Source: Lachnospiraceae bacterium
GTDB taxonomy: Bacteria > Bacillota > Clostridia > Lachnospirales > Lachnospiraceae
Assembly: GCA_004552595.1 (NCBI GenBank)
Contig: SFNX01000022.1
Coordinates: 1-26,349, forward strand
Direction: 5' to 3'
DNA: 26,349 bases
Part shown: one piece after another, positions 1-7,136 of the stretch
Layout of the letters: every line of letters begins with the position of its first letter
Position numbering within the stretch: position 1 is the stretch's first letter
Program-made: the position numbers and the translations under genes
The notes under the pieces: generated by a model
Database searches by the model: none
Told to the model about the DNA's origin: nothing
Seen by the model: only the letters and a program-made list of their open reading frames with translations

Positions 1-2
1 CA

Positions 3-851
3 GATATTATTTTAGACACAGTAATTGATTTTATAAAGCTGCTTCCGTTTTTGTTTCTCACTTATCTGTTAATGGAGTGGATTGAGCACAATACGGGAGA
101 GAACAGCCAGAATCTTATTAAGAAGTCAGGAAAGTTCGGACCACTGATTGGTTCGCTTCTTGGCGTCTTTCCGCAGTGCGGCTTTTCGGCGGCAGGCTCG
201 ACATTTTATGCCGGCCGAATCATTTCAATGGGAACATTGATAGCAATATACATGTCCACATCAGATGAAATGCTTCCCGTTATGATTGCTGAAGCAGCCC
301 CTGTAACCCTTATTGTAAAAATACTGATTGTTAAGATAACATGTGCTATTATAGGCGGCTTTATTGTGGACCTGCTTTTGTTTCCTACCCGTAAGCATGA
401 TATTCATGTTGACATTGATGAACTCTGTACAGATGAGTCGTGCGGATGTAAGAGTGGTACACACAATATATTAATCCCTGCAATACGTCACACGATTAAG
501 ACAGGATTATTTATTTTCCTTGTATCATTTGTACTTAATGTCACAATTGAGTTTGCAGGCGAAGGGTTTATTTCTCAGGCGTTCACGAATATACCTTTTG
601 TTGAAAATATGATAGCAGCCGTTATTGGACTTATTCCAAACTGCGCTGCATCAGTTGCACTTACAACACTTTTCCTTGAAGGGGCAATAAGCTTTTCAGC
701 ATTAATAAGCGGACTTTTGGCAGGTGCCGGAGTTGGATTACTCGTGTTATTCAGAGTGAATAACCATCAGAAAGAGAATTTAAGAATTGTTGTAATACTG
801 TATTCTCTTGCTGTGATATTTGGCTTTGTACTCAGATTTATTTTCAGTTAA
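3..851 (+). CDS. putative heavy-metal/manganese exporter membrane protein, 5' end outside window
   Basis: The reading frame is open from the left edge to the TAA at 849-851, so the N-terminus is missing and about 282 residues are visible. A TTG at 51 is not a credible start because coding sequence continues upstream of it. The protein is strongly hydrophobic with several membrane segments. It carries the stretch FPQCGFSAAGS followed by AGRIISMGTL and STSDEMLP, which I recognise from the ArsP_2 / putative 10-TM heavy-metal exporter family (often annotated 'arsenic efflux' or 'putative manganese transporter'). A hydrophilic loop near the middle contains ELCTDESCGCK, a cysteine-rich patch that could bind metal. 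A second PNCAASVAL stretch resembles PQCGFSAAG, suggesting two related halves. The substrate is not determined by sequence. It is followed closely by a small gene starting at 880. Confidence 0.75.
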   Translation, partial: DIILDTVIDFIKLLPFLFLTYLLMEWIEHNTGENSQNLIKKSGKFGPLIGSLLGVFPQCGFSAAGSTFYAGRIISMGTLIAIYMSTSDEMLPVMIAEAAPVTLIVKILIVKITCAIIGGFIVDLLLFPTRKHDIHVDIDELCTDESCGCKSGTHNILIPAIRHTIKTGLFIFLVSFVLNVTIEFAGEGFISQAFTNIPFVENMIAAVIGLIPNCAASVALTTLFLEGAISFSALISGLLAGAGVGLLVLFRVNNHQKENLRIVVILYSLAVIFGFVLRFIFS

Positions 852-879
852 TTTGCATTTAAGGACTCAGGGAACTGAC

Positions 880-1146
880 ATGATTGAGAAAATGATGAAT
901 TTAAACTATTTTACATATAAGAAGCCATTCTCGGGATCGGATAAGGGAAACCGATTCAAGTATGTGATTCAGATGCAAGAAGTCGAAGAGAAAAAAGTTC
1001 TTCACGTTATGTGCTATGTTGGCGAGAAAAATTCAAAGGAAACACCTGATGAAATCAAGAAATTCCGTGATTTTGAGTTTAGCGAAGAAGGATATGAAGA
1101 GGCACTTGACTGGCTTTCTATTGAGAGTGATAAAATCGATACATAG
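880..1146 (+). CDS. small hypothetical protein, 88 aa
   Basis: I do not recognise this protein. I place the start at ATG 880, preceded by AGGGAA at a good distance. The frame is open further upstream to 820, but that would overlap the transporter gene and has no better ribosome binding site; ATG 892 and 895 are alternatives with weaker sites. The product is soluble, acidic and lysine-rich, with no signal peptide or membrane segment. It begins MIEKMMNLNYFTYKKPF and ends in an acidic helix-like stretch (SEEGYEEALDWLSIES). Its position between a membrane transporter and serS gives no functional clue. Confidence 0.65.
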   Translation: MIEKMMNLNYFTYKKPFSGSDKGNRFKYVIQMQEVEEKKVLHVMCYVGEKNSKETPDEIKKFRDFEFSEEGYEEALDWLSIESDKIDT

Positions 1147-1173
1147 TGATATAATAATTGTTTAGGTGAGTTT

Positions 1174-1470
1174 ATGGCGAAGGAAAAGGTTGACAGAGCG
1201 CAGGAGCACATAAATCAAGAGCATGCACAGCATAAGGGTGACTGGCTTACTGCTGAGGTGTGTGAGTATTATAAGAAAGAAGCGGATGCTATTAATGAAT
1301 ACGACTCACAGGATGTGAGGAGGCATCGCGAACTGCGGATTGAACTTCAGGAAAAGTACGGATTAACAGAGGTTGAAGCGATAAATATTCTCAATGGGAA
1401 TAATGTGAGCGATTATTTGCTTAAGTACCGCCGCATTTTAAACAGAGAAAAAATAATTGAAAAAAAATAA
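1174..1470 (+). CDS. small hypothetical protein, 98 aa, charged and helical
   Basis: I do not recognise this protein. The start ATG 1174 follows TAGGTGAG at 1163-1170, a plausible ribosome binding site. The product is very hydrophilic, rich in Glu/Lys/Arg, with a segment resembling a helical bundle (YYKKEADAINEYDSQDVRRHRELRIELQEKYGLTEVEA) and a basic C-terminus. No cysteine pairs, catalytic motif or membrane segment is visible. It ends 36 bases before serS in an A/T-rich spacer with no terminator, so it is probably co-transcribed with serS. Confidence 0.65.
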   Translation: MAKEKVDRAQEHINQEHAQHKGDWLTAEVCEYYKKEADAINEYDSQDVRRHRELRIELQEKYGLTEVEAINILNGNNVSDYLLKYRRILNREKIIEKK

Positions 1471-1506
1471 TTAAAAAAATAACAGATATATTAAGGAGAA
1501 ATCAAA

Positions 1507-2793
1507 ATGTTAGACATGAAATTCGTTAGGGAAAATCCTGACATAGTAAAGCAAAATATTAAGAATAAGTTTCAGGATGAGAAGCTTCCGATGGTTGATG
1601 AGGTCATTGAACTTGACTCAAAAAGAAGAGCCGCTCAGCAGGAGGCAGACGATTTAAAGGCTAAAAAGAACAAGCTTTCAAAGCAGATTGGTGCCTTAAT
1701 GGCACAGGGTAAAAAGGAAGAAGCCGAGGAAGTTAAGAAGCAGGTTGCTGCCGATTCAGAGAGACTTAAGGAAATTGATGCCATGGAAGCAGAGCTTTCA
1801 GAGAAGGTTACTAAGATTATGATGGTTCTTCCAAATATCATCGACCCATCAGTTCCTATCGGTAAGGATGATTCTGAAAACGTTGAGGTTACTAAGTACG
1901 GCGAGCCTGTAGTTCCTGATTTCGAGATTCCGTATCACACAGAAATTATGGAAAGATTTGACGGAATTGATATCGATTCAGCGGGAAGAGTTGCCGGAAA
2001 CGGATTTTATTATCTCATGGGCGACATTGCAAGACTTCATTCGGCAGTTATTTCTTATGCAAGGGATTTCATGATTGACAGAGGCTTCACATATTGTGTT
2101 CCGCCTTTTATGATTCGTTCTAATGTCGTGACAGGTGTTATGAGCTTTGCCGAGATGGACGCTATGATGTACAAAATTGAGGGCGAGGACCTTTATCTTA
2201 TCGGTACTTCGGAACACTCAATGATTGGCAAATTTATCGACCAGATTATTCCTGAAGAGAGCCTTCCTCAGACGCTTACTTCTTACTCACCTTGCTTTAG
2301 AAAGGAGAAGGGTGCTCATGGAATTGAGGAGCGCGGCGTATACAGAATTCATCAGTTTGAAAAACAGGAAATGATAGTTGTCTGCAAGCCGGAAGATTCC
2401 AAGATGTGGTTTGACAAATTATGGCAGAACACCGTAGATCTATTCCGCTCAATGGATATTCCTGTACGTACTTTAGAGTGCTGCTCAGGAGACCTTGCAG
2501 ATCTCAAGGTTAAGTCATATGACGTAGAAGCATGGTCACCTCGTCAGAAAAAGTATTTCGAAGTAGGTTCATGTTCGAATCTTTCAGATGCCCAGGCAAG
2601 AAGACTTAAAATCAGAGTTAACGGTAAGGATGGAAAGTACTTTGCCCATACTCTTAACAATACTGTTGTTGCACCGCCGCGTATGCTTATTGCTTTCCTT
2701 GAGAACAATCTCAATGCAGACGGCTCGGTTAACATTCCTGAAGTATTAAGACCATACATGGGCGGAAAAGAGAAGCTTATTCCTAAGCACTGA
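1507..2793 (+). CDS. serS: serine--tRNA ligase
   Basis: Class II aminoacyl-tRNA synthetase that charges tRNA-Ser (and tRNA-Sec) with serine in the cytoplasm; 428 aa, the normal length. It starts at ATG 1507 after AAGGAG. Residues about 1-110 form the expected long coiled-coil tRNA-binding arm (MLDMKFVRENPDIVKQN, then a Lys/Glu-rich helical hairpin). The catalytic core contains the TSE serine-binding loop (T234-S235-E236), motif 2 (FRKEKGAHG, R265, then YRIHQFEKQE), SCSNLSDAQARRL, and motif 3 with R392. Motif 3 reads LNNTVVAPPRMLIAFLEN instead of the usual bacterial NGSGLAVGRT form, so this is a divergent SerRS type. No T-box leader is visible upstream, because the gene follows a small ORF within 36 bases. 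Confidence 0.95.
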   Translation: MLDMKFVRENPDIVKQNIKNKFQDEKLPMVDEVIELDSKRRAAQQEADDLKAKKNKLSKQIGALMAQGKKEEAEEVKKQVAADSERLKEIDAMEAELSEKVTKIMMVLPNIIDPSVPIGKDDSENVEVTKYGEPVVPDFEIPYHTEIMERFDGIDIDSAGRVAGNGFYYLMGDIARLHSAVISYARDFMIDRGFTYCVPPFMIRSNVVTGVMSFAEMDAMMYKIEGEDLYLIGTSEHSMIGKFIDQIIPEESLPQTLTSYSPCFRKEKGAHGIEERGVYRIHQFEKQEMIVVCKPEDSKMWFDKLWQNTVDLFRSMDIPVRTLECCSGDLADLKVKSYDVEAWSPRQKKYFEVGSCSNLSDAQARRLKIRVNGKDGKYFAHTLNNTVVAPPRMLIAFLENNLNADGSVNIPEVLRPYMGGKEKLIPKH

Positions 2794-2840
2794 TATAGAT
2801 AATATAGACAGATTTAATCCTAAACACTGATATGGACAAT
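2781..2840 (+). repeat. imperfect 23-base direct repeat around the serS stop
   Basis: Bases 2781-2803, which cover the last serS codons and its stop, recur at 2818-2840 with 20 of 23 positions identical (unit begins TCCTAA and contains CACTGATAT). The second copy supplies the ATG of the next gene at 2832. The copies are 37 bases apart, so this looks like a short segmental duplication of the serS 3' end. Confidence 0.7.
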
Positions 2841-3710
2841 AAAGATTTAAGACTTGCGGTTCTGATTGACTCAGAGAACATCTCAACAAAGTATATGAAG
2901 TGTATTTTTGATGAAATCAGCAACTACGGCATAACTACATATAAGAGAGCCTACGGCGATTGGACGAGCTCAAGACTTGGCGGATGGAAGGAGATTTTCC
3001 TTAAGTATGCGATTACTCCGATTCAGCAGTACAGCTATACTCAGGGGAAGAATTCAACCGACTCGGCTATGATTATTGATGCGATGGACATCTTGTATTC
3101 GGGCAAAGTAGACGGTTTTTGCATACTTTCAAGCGACAGTGATTTTACGCGTCTTGCAGGCAGACTCAGGGAAGCCGGCATGCTTGTTATAGGTATGGGA
3201 GAGAAAAAGACGGTCGAAGCGTTCAGGACAGCCTGTTCTGTATTCAAGTACCTTGAAGTACTTATGGCGGATGGTGAAGAAGACGAGGACGAGGATTCTT
3301 TATCAAGACAGGATATCGAAGAGTCGGTTAAGAAGATTATTATCGACAATAACGCAATGGACAGAGAGACTACAGTCGGTGAAATCGGCTCAAAGCTTTC
3401 TAACAGACATGCAGACTTTGATGTTAGAAACTACGGATATTCGAAGTTATCAAAGTTCCTTGAGAGCCTTAAGGGAATTGATATTTCCTTTGACGGAACA
3501 TCGGTGATTGCATCGCTTTCAAGCGGAAAGATCACAAGGGATATTGTTGATGAGCTCGTAGTCAATACTCTCAATAAGAAGAAAGGCAAAATGCCTCTTC
3601 CATCTCTTAAGCAGGCAATTGAGAAGAATTATCCTGACTTCAACATAAGAGATTATGGATATTCAAAGTTTGTAGAGGATAATGTAGTTTACATAAAACC
3701 TCAGGATTGA
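2832..3710 (+). CDS. NYN-domain (PIN-like) ribonuclease with C-terminal OST-HTH/LOTUS repeats
   Basis: 292 aa. Residues about 5-145 form a NYN/LabA-like PIN-fold nuclease domain: AVLIDSENIS (D13), NSTDSAMIIDAMD (D77) and ILSSDSDFTRL (D102, D104) supply the acidic metal-binding cluster. An acidic linker (EEDEDEDSL) follows, then an OST-HTH/LOTUS winged-helix repeat at about 160-230 (VRNYGYSKLSKFLESL) and a second, shorter one at about 235-292 (IRDYGYSKF directly followed by VEDNVVYIK). LOTUS domains bind RNA in other proteins, so an RNA-targeted nuclease is the likely role; the substrate is unknown. ATG 2832 lacks a convincing ribosome binding site and lies inside a duplicated copy of the serS tail, so translation may depend on coupling to serS 38 bases upstream. 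Confidence 0.85.
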   Translation: MDNKDLRLAVLIDSENISTKYMKCIFDEISNYGITTYKRAYGDWTSSRLGGWKEIFLKYAITPIQQYSYTQGKNSTDSAMIIDAMDILYSGKVDGFCILSSDSDFTRLAGRLREAGMLVIGMGEKKTVEAFRTACSVFKYLEVLMADGEEDEDEDSLSRQDIEESVKKIIIDNNAMDRETTVGEIGSKLSNRHADFDVRNYGYSKLSKFLESLKGIDISFDGTSVIASLSSGKITRDIVDELVVNTLNKKKGKMPLPSLKQAIEKNYPDFNIRDYGYSKFVEDNVVYIKPQD

Positions 3711-3760
3711 TTGAATTATTAATTTAATAATAGTTTAGAACGCACGAAAGGACATAATAA

Positions 3761-4780
3761 ATGAACATAGGAATTTTAGGAGCCGGAAATATTGCAGCTA
3801 CAATGGCTACAACTCTTCAGTCACTAAAAAATGTTACATGTTATGCGGTTGCGGCAAGAGAAAAGAAGCGCGCACAGGCCTTTGCCGATAAATTCGGATT
3901 TCAGGTTGCATACGGATCATATGTAGACATGCTCTCAGATCCGAACGTACATCTTGTATACATTGCAACACCTCATTCGCATCATTACGAGCACATTAAG
4001 ATGTGCTTAAAACACGGAAAGCATGTTCTTTGCGAGAAGGCGTTTACGGCAAATGCAGCTCAGGCAGAAGAAGTTATTCTTGAAGCAAGAGAGAAAGGGC
4101 TTCTTCTTACAGAGGCAATATGGACAAGATATATGCCGATGCGTTTAACTATTGATGCAATCATTAAGAGCGGAATCATCGGAACACCGACATCACTTTC
4201 TGCCAATTTAGGATATCCTCTCGAGCATAAGGAGAGAATGGTTAAGTTGGAGCTCTGTGGCGGGGCGCTGCTTGATTTGTGCGTTTACCCTTTGAATTTT
4301 GCCTCAATGGTATTTGGTAACGACATCGTTGGCATTTCTGCCGAATGTATAAAGTATAAAACAGGCGTTGACGCCCAGGAGACGGTAATGCTTAAGTATG
4401 CCGACGGCAAAATGGCGACAATTTACGCTACGATGCTTGCGCAAAGTGACCGACGCGGTATTATCAACGGAACTAACGGATATATCGAGGTTGAAAATAT
4501 TAACAATCCTGAATCGGTTAAAGTATACAATCTTGAGAGAAGAGTGGTGCAGGAAATCGTTGCGCCAATGCAAATTACCGGCTATGAATATGAGGTGATT
4601 TCTGCAATTGATGCGATTATGGAGGGAAGGGTTGAATGCCCGGAAATGCCTCATTCAGAGACACTTTTCATGATGAAGCTTATGGATTCGATTCGTGAAG
4701 CCTGGGGAATTAAGTTCCCTGAAGAGGTTGAAGCACTGCAGAGTGAGAGTAAATCCACAGATGAGGATGAGACTGAGTAA
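3761..4780 (+). CDS. Gfo/Idh/MocA-family NAD(P)-dependent oxidoreductase
   Basis: 339 aa. The N-terminal Rossmann fold starts immediately (MNIGILGAGNIAATMA, the GxGxxA dinucleotide-binding motif), followed by STPHSHH-like text (ATPHSHHYEHIKMCLKHGKHVLCEKAFT). E92-K93 is the usual EKP position with Ala in place of Pro. The C-terminal alpha/beta domain contains GGALLDLCVYPLNFA, as in the dimeric dihydrodiol dehydrogenase-like branch. The reaction is presumably oxidation or reduction of a sugar or related polyol; the substrate cannot be read from sequence. It starts at ATG 3761 after GAAAGGA. The last residues are an acidic Ser/Glu tail. It is the last gene before the bidirectional terminator. 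Confidence 0.85.
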   Translation: MNIGILGAGNIAATMATTLQSLKNVTCYAVAAREKKRAQAFADKFGFQVAYGSYVDMLSDPNVHLVYIATPHSHHYEHIKMCLKHGKHVLCEKAFTANAAQAEEVILEAREKGLLLTEAIWTRYMPMRLTIDAIIKSGIIGTPTSLSANLGYPLEHKERMVKLELCGGALLDLCVYPLNFASMVFGNDIVGISAECIKYKTGVDAQETVMLKYADGKMATIYATMLAQSDRRGIINGTNGYIEVENINNPESVKVYNLERRVVQEIVAPMQITGYEYEVISAIDAIMEGRVECPEMPHSETLFMMKLMDSIREAWGIKFPEEVEALQSESKSTDEDETE

Positions 4781-4831
4781 GTACTAACACAAATGGACAA
4801 TACCTGTGGCAAAGGAGTGTTCCAACAACAA

Positions 4832-4859
4832 AAAAGCTCGTATGACGGTACGAGCTTTT
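4832..4859. terminator. bidirectional intrinsic terminator between the oxidoreductase gene and rpsT
   Basis: An 11-bp perfect stem (AAAAGCTCGTA / TACGAGCTTTT, arms 4832-4842 and 4849-4859) with a 6-base loop. On the minus strand it is followed by a run of T, so it terminates rpsT; on the plus strand the arm itself ends in TTTT and can serve the upstream + operon. Confidence 0.88.
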
Positions 4860-4880
4860 GTTATATGTAAAATATTAAGA

Positions 4881-5144
4881 TTAAGCCATCTTGTTAACAG
4901 CCTTTGAAAGTCTAGAGATTTTACGTGATGCGTTAGCCTTATGGTAAACACCCTTTGAAGCAGCCTTAGAAATAACTGATGTAGCCTCTAAGAGAGCTGC
5001 ATCTGCTGCGGCCTTATCACCTGACTCGATAGCTGCAGTAACCTTCTTGATGTAAGTCTTAACCTTAGATCTGATAGCTTTGTTACGCTCTGTCTTCTTG
5101 TTGATAACAAGAATTCTCTTCTTAGCAGATTTAATATTAGCCAT
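4881..5144 (-). CDS. rpsT: 30S ribosomal protein S20
   Basis: 87 aa, the normal length for S20, a helical protein that binds 16S rRNA in the small subunit body. The sequence MANIKSAKKRILVINKKTERNKAIRSKVKT and the C-terminal GVYHKANASRKISRLSKAVNKM are diagnostic of the family. The start ATG (5144 reading leftward) is preceded by the strong site AAGGAGG. It is monocistronic, bounded by its own promoter at 5224-5252 and the terminator at 4832-4859. Its roughly 70-base leader can form alternative hairpins, one enclosing the Shine-Dalgarno, listed separately. Confidence 0.97.
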   Translation of the reverse strand: MANIKSAKKRILVINKKTERNKAIRSKVKTYIKKVTAAIESGDKAAADAALLEATSVISKAASKGVYHKANASRKISRLSKAVNKMA

Positions 5145-5153
5145 TGCTCTACC

Positions 5154-5213
5154 TCCTTAATATAGTAAGGACTAAATCCTCCGGTCAGTGCGACAAGACA
5201 CGGGGCGCCGCAC
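5154..5213 (-). promoter_or_regulatory. rpsT leader with mutually exclusive hairpins over the Shine-Dalgarno
   Basis: In the rpsT transcript, TCCTTA (5166-5171) can pair with TAAGGA (5154-5159), which includes the Shine-Dalgarno, across a 6-base loop. The same TCCT can instead pair with AGGA (5177-5180) upstream, which would free the ribosome binding site. A third GTGCG/CGCAC stem (5188-5192 with 5209-5213) lies at the 5' end. Arrangement seen directly; regulatory role is inference (S20 is autoregulated in E. coli). Confidence 0.45.
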
Positions 5214-5223
5214 ATACCCATAA

Positions 5224-5252
5224 ATAATATGACTTACTTTGCGAAAAGTCAA
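5224..5252 (-). promoter_or_regulatory. sigma-A promoter of rpsT
   Basis: On the minus strand the -35 box TTGACT (5247-5252) is followed after exactly 17 bases by TATTAT (5224-5229). Transcription would start near 5217, giving a leader of about 70 bases. Confidence 0.8.
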
Positions 5253-5260
5253 GAGATTTG

Positions 5261-5289
5261 TTGCATTTTTTATACTTTTTATATATTAT
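5261..5289 (+). promoter_or_regulatory. sigma-A promoter of lepA-hemW
   Basis: TTGCAT (5261-5266), 17-base spacer, TATTAT (5284-5289). The predicted start near 5296 leaves a short leader before ATG 5328. The -35 box lies only 8 bases from the -35 box of the divergent rpsT promoter. Confidence 0.7.
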
Positions 5290-5327
5290 GATTATGGCAA
5301 AAAATTAAGATATTAAGACGGAGTAAT

Positions 5328-7136
5328 ATGGACCAGAGCAAAATTAGAAATTTCAGTATAATTGCACATATAGACCACGGCAAATCAACACTTGCCGACA
5401 GAATTATTGAGTCGACAGGACTGTTAACTTCAAGGGAAATGCAGGCGCAGGTTCTTGATAACATGGATCTTGAGAGGGAGAGAGGAATAACAATCAAGTC
5501 GCAGGCTGTCAGAACCGTTTATAAGGCTAAGGATGGTGAGGAATATATTTTTAACCTTATTGATACGCCGGGACACGTTGACTTTAACTATGAGGTATCG
5601 CGTTCGCTTGCAGCGTGCGACGGTGCTTTGCTTGTAGTTGACGCAGCACAGGGTATCGAAGCGCAGACTTTGGCTAACGTTTACCTTGCACTTGACCATG
5701 ACCTTGATGTCTTTCCGGTAATTAACAAAATCGACTTACCATCAGCCGATCCTGACAGGGTGGCAAATGAAATTGAAGATGTTATTGGAATTGAAGCACA
5801 GGATGCGCCGAGGATTTCCGCTAAAAATGGCATCGGAATTGATGATGTTTTAGAAGCAATCGTTCAAAAAATCCCGGCTCCTTCAGGTGATGAGAAAAAG
5901 CCGCTTAAGGCTTTGATATTTGACTCGATTTATGATTCGTATAAAGGTGTAATCGTATTTATGCGAATTATGGATGGTATCGTTAAGAAGGGCACTAATG
6001 TCAAAATGATGGCAACAGGAGCTAAATGTGAGGTTGTTGAAGTCGGCTACTTTGGCGCAGGGCAGTTTATCCCTTGCGAGGAGTTATCAGCCGGAATGGT
6101 AGGCTATTTTACGGCAAGCATTAAAAATGTATCCGATACTTCAGTCGGCGACACCGTAACTGATGCAGATAATCCGTGTGATGAGGCTTTGCCCGGATAT
6201 AAGAAGGTGCAGTCAATGGTATTCTGCGGTGTATATCCGGCAGACGGTGCGAAATATCCTGACTTACGTGATGCGCTTGAAAAACTTAAATTAAACGATG
6301 CATCGCTTAATTATGAACCTGAGAATTCAATTGCACTTGGGTTTGGATTCAGGTGCGGTTTCTTAGGGCTATTGCACCTTGAAATAATCCAGGAGAGACT
6401 TGAGAGAGAATACAATCTTGATCTTGTTACTACAGCTCCGGGTGTTGTGTATAAGGTTTATAAGAATGACGGTGAAGTAATTGAACTTACGAATCCGTCA
6501 AATCTTCCTGATCCATCAGAAATTGAATACATGGAAGAACCTATTGTAAATGCTGAGATTATGGTTACAACGGAATTTATCGGGCCGATTATGGAGCTTT
6601 GCCAGGAACGACGCGGTAAATATCTTGGAATGGAATACATGGAAGAAACACGTGCGCTTCTTAAGTATGAGCTTCCGCTTAACGAAATTATTTATGATTT
6701 CTTTGATGCGTTAAAATCCCGCTCCAGAGGCTACGCTTCGTTTGATTATGATATGAAGGGATATGAGAGGTCAAATCTTGTCAAGCTTGATATATTAATC
6801 AACCGTGAGGAGGTTGATGCACTTTCATTCATCGTTCATGCTGACGGTGCATATGAGCGAGGACGTAAAATGTGCGAAAAGCTTAAGGAAGAAATCCCGA
6901 GGCATTTATTTGAAATTCCAATCCAGGCAGCAGTCGGTTCTAAAATTATTGCAAGAGAAACAGTAAAGGCAATGAGAAAGGACGTTCTTGCAAAGTGCTA
7001 CGGCGGCGACATTACAAGAAAGAAGAAGCTTCTTGAAAAGCAAAAAGAAGGCAAAAAGAGAATGCGTCAGATAGGAAATGTTGAGATTCCGCAGAAGGCA
7101 TTTATGAGCGTACTTAAACTGGATGATACAAAATGA
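5328..7136 (+). CDS. lepA: elongation factor 4 (back-translocating GTPase LepA)
   Basis: 602 aa, typical for LepA/EF4, a ribosome-associated translational GTPase. G1 is AHIDHGKST (residues 13-21), G2 is RGITIKSQ, G3 is DTPGHVDF (from D79) and G4 is NKID (133-136). Domain II and the EF-G-like domains follow, with the LepA-specific C-terminal region near the end (AAVGSKIIARETVKAMRKDVLAKCYGGDITRKKKLLEKQKEGKKRM), which is diagnostic. It starts at ATG 5328 after a GGAG site. Its stop overlaps the hemW start by 4 bases (ATGA), implying translational coupling. Confidence 0.97.
   Translation: MDQSKIRNFSIIAHIDHGKSTLADRIIESTGLLTSREMQAQVLDNMDLERERGITIKSQAVRTVYKAKDGEEYIFNLIDTPGHVDFNYEVSRSLAACDGALLVVDAAQGIEAQTLANVYLALDHDLDVFPVINKIDLPSADPDRVANEIEDVIGIEAQDAPRISAKNGIGIDDVLEAIVQKIPAPSGDEKKPLKALIFDSIYDSYKGVIVFMRIMDGIVKKGTNVKMMATGAKCEVVEVGYFGAGQFIPCEELSAGMVGYFTASIKNVSDTSVGDTVTDADNPCDEALPGYKKVQSMVFCGVYPADGAKYPDLRDALEKLKLNDASLNYEPENSIALGFGFRCGFLGLLHLEIIQERLEREYNLDLVTTAPGVVYKVYKNDGEVIELTNPSNLPDPSEIEYMEEPIVNAEIMVTTEFIGPIMELCQERRGKYLGMEYMEETRALLKYELPLNEIIYDFFDALKSRSRGYASFDYDMKGYERSNLVKLDILINREEVDALSFIVHADGAYERGRKMCEKLKEEIPRHLFEIPIQAAVGSKIIARETVKAMRKDVLAKCYGGDITRKKKLLEKQKEGKKRMRQIGNVEIPQKAFMSVLKLDDTK

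Noticed and set aside
1471..1506. T-box leader for serS
   Set aside because: Only 36 bases of A/T-rich spacer; no room for a T-box and no terminator.
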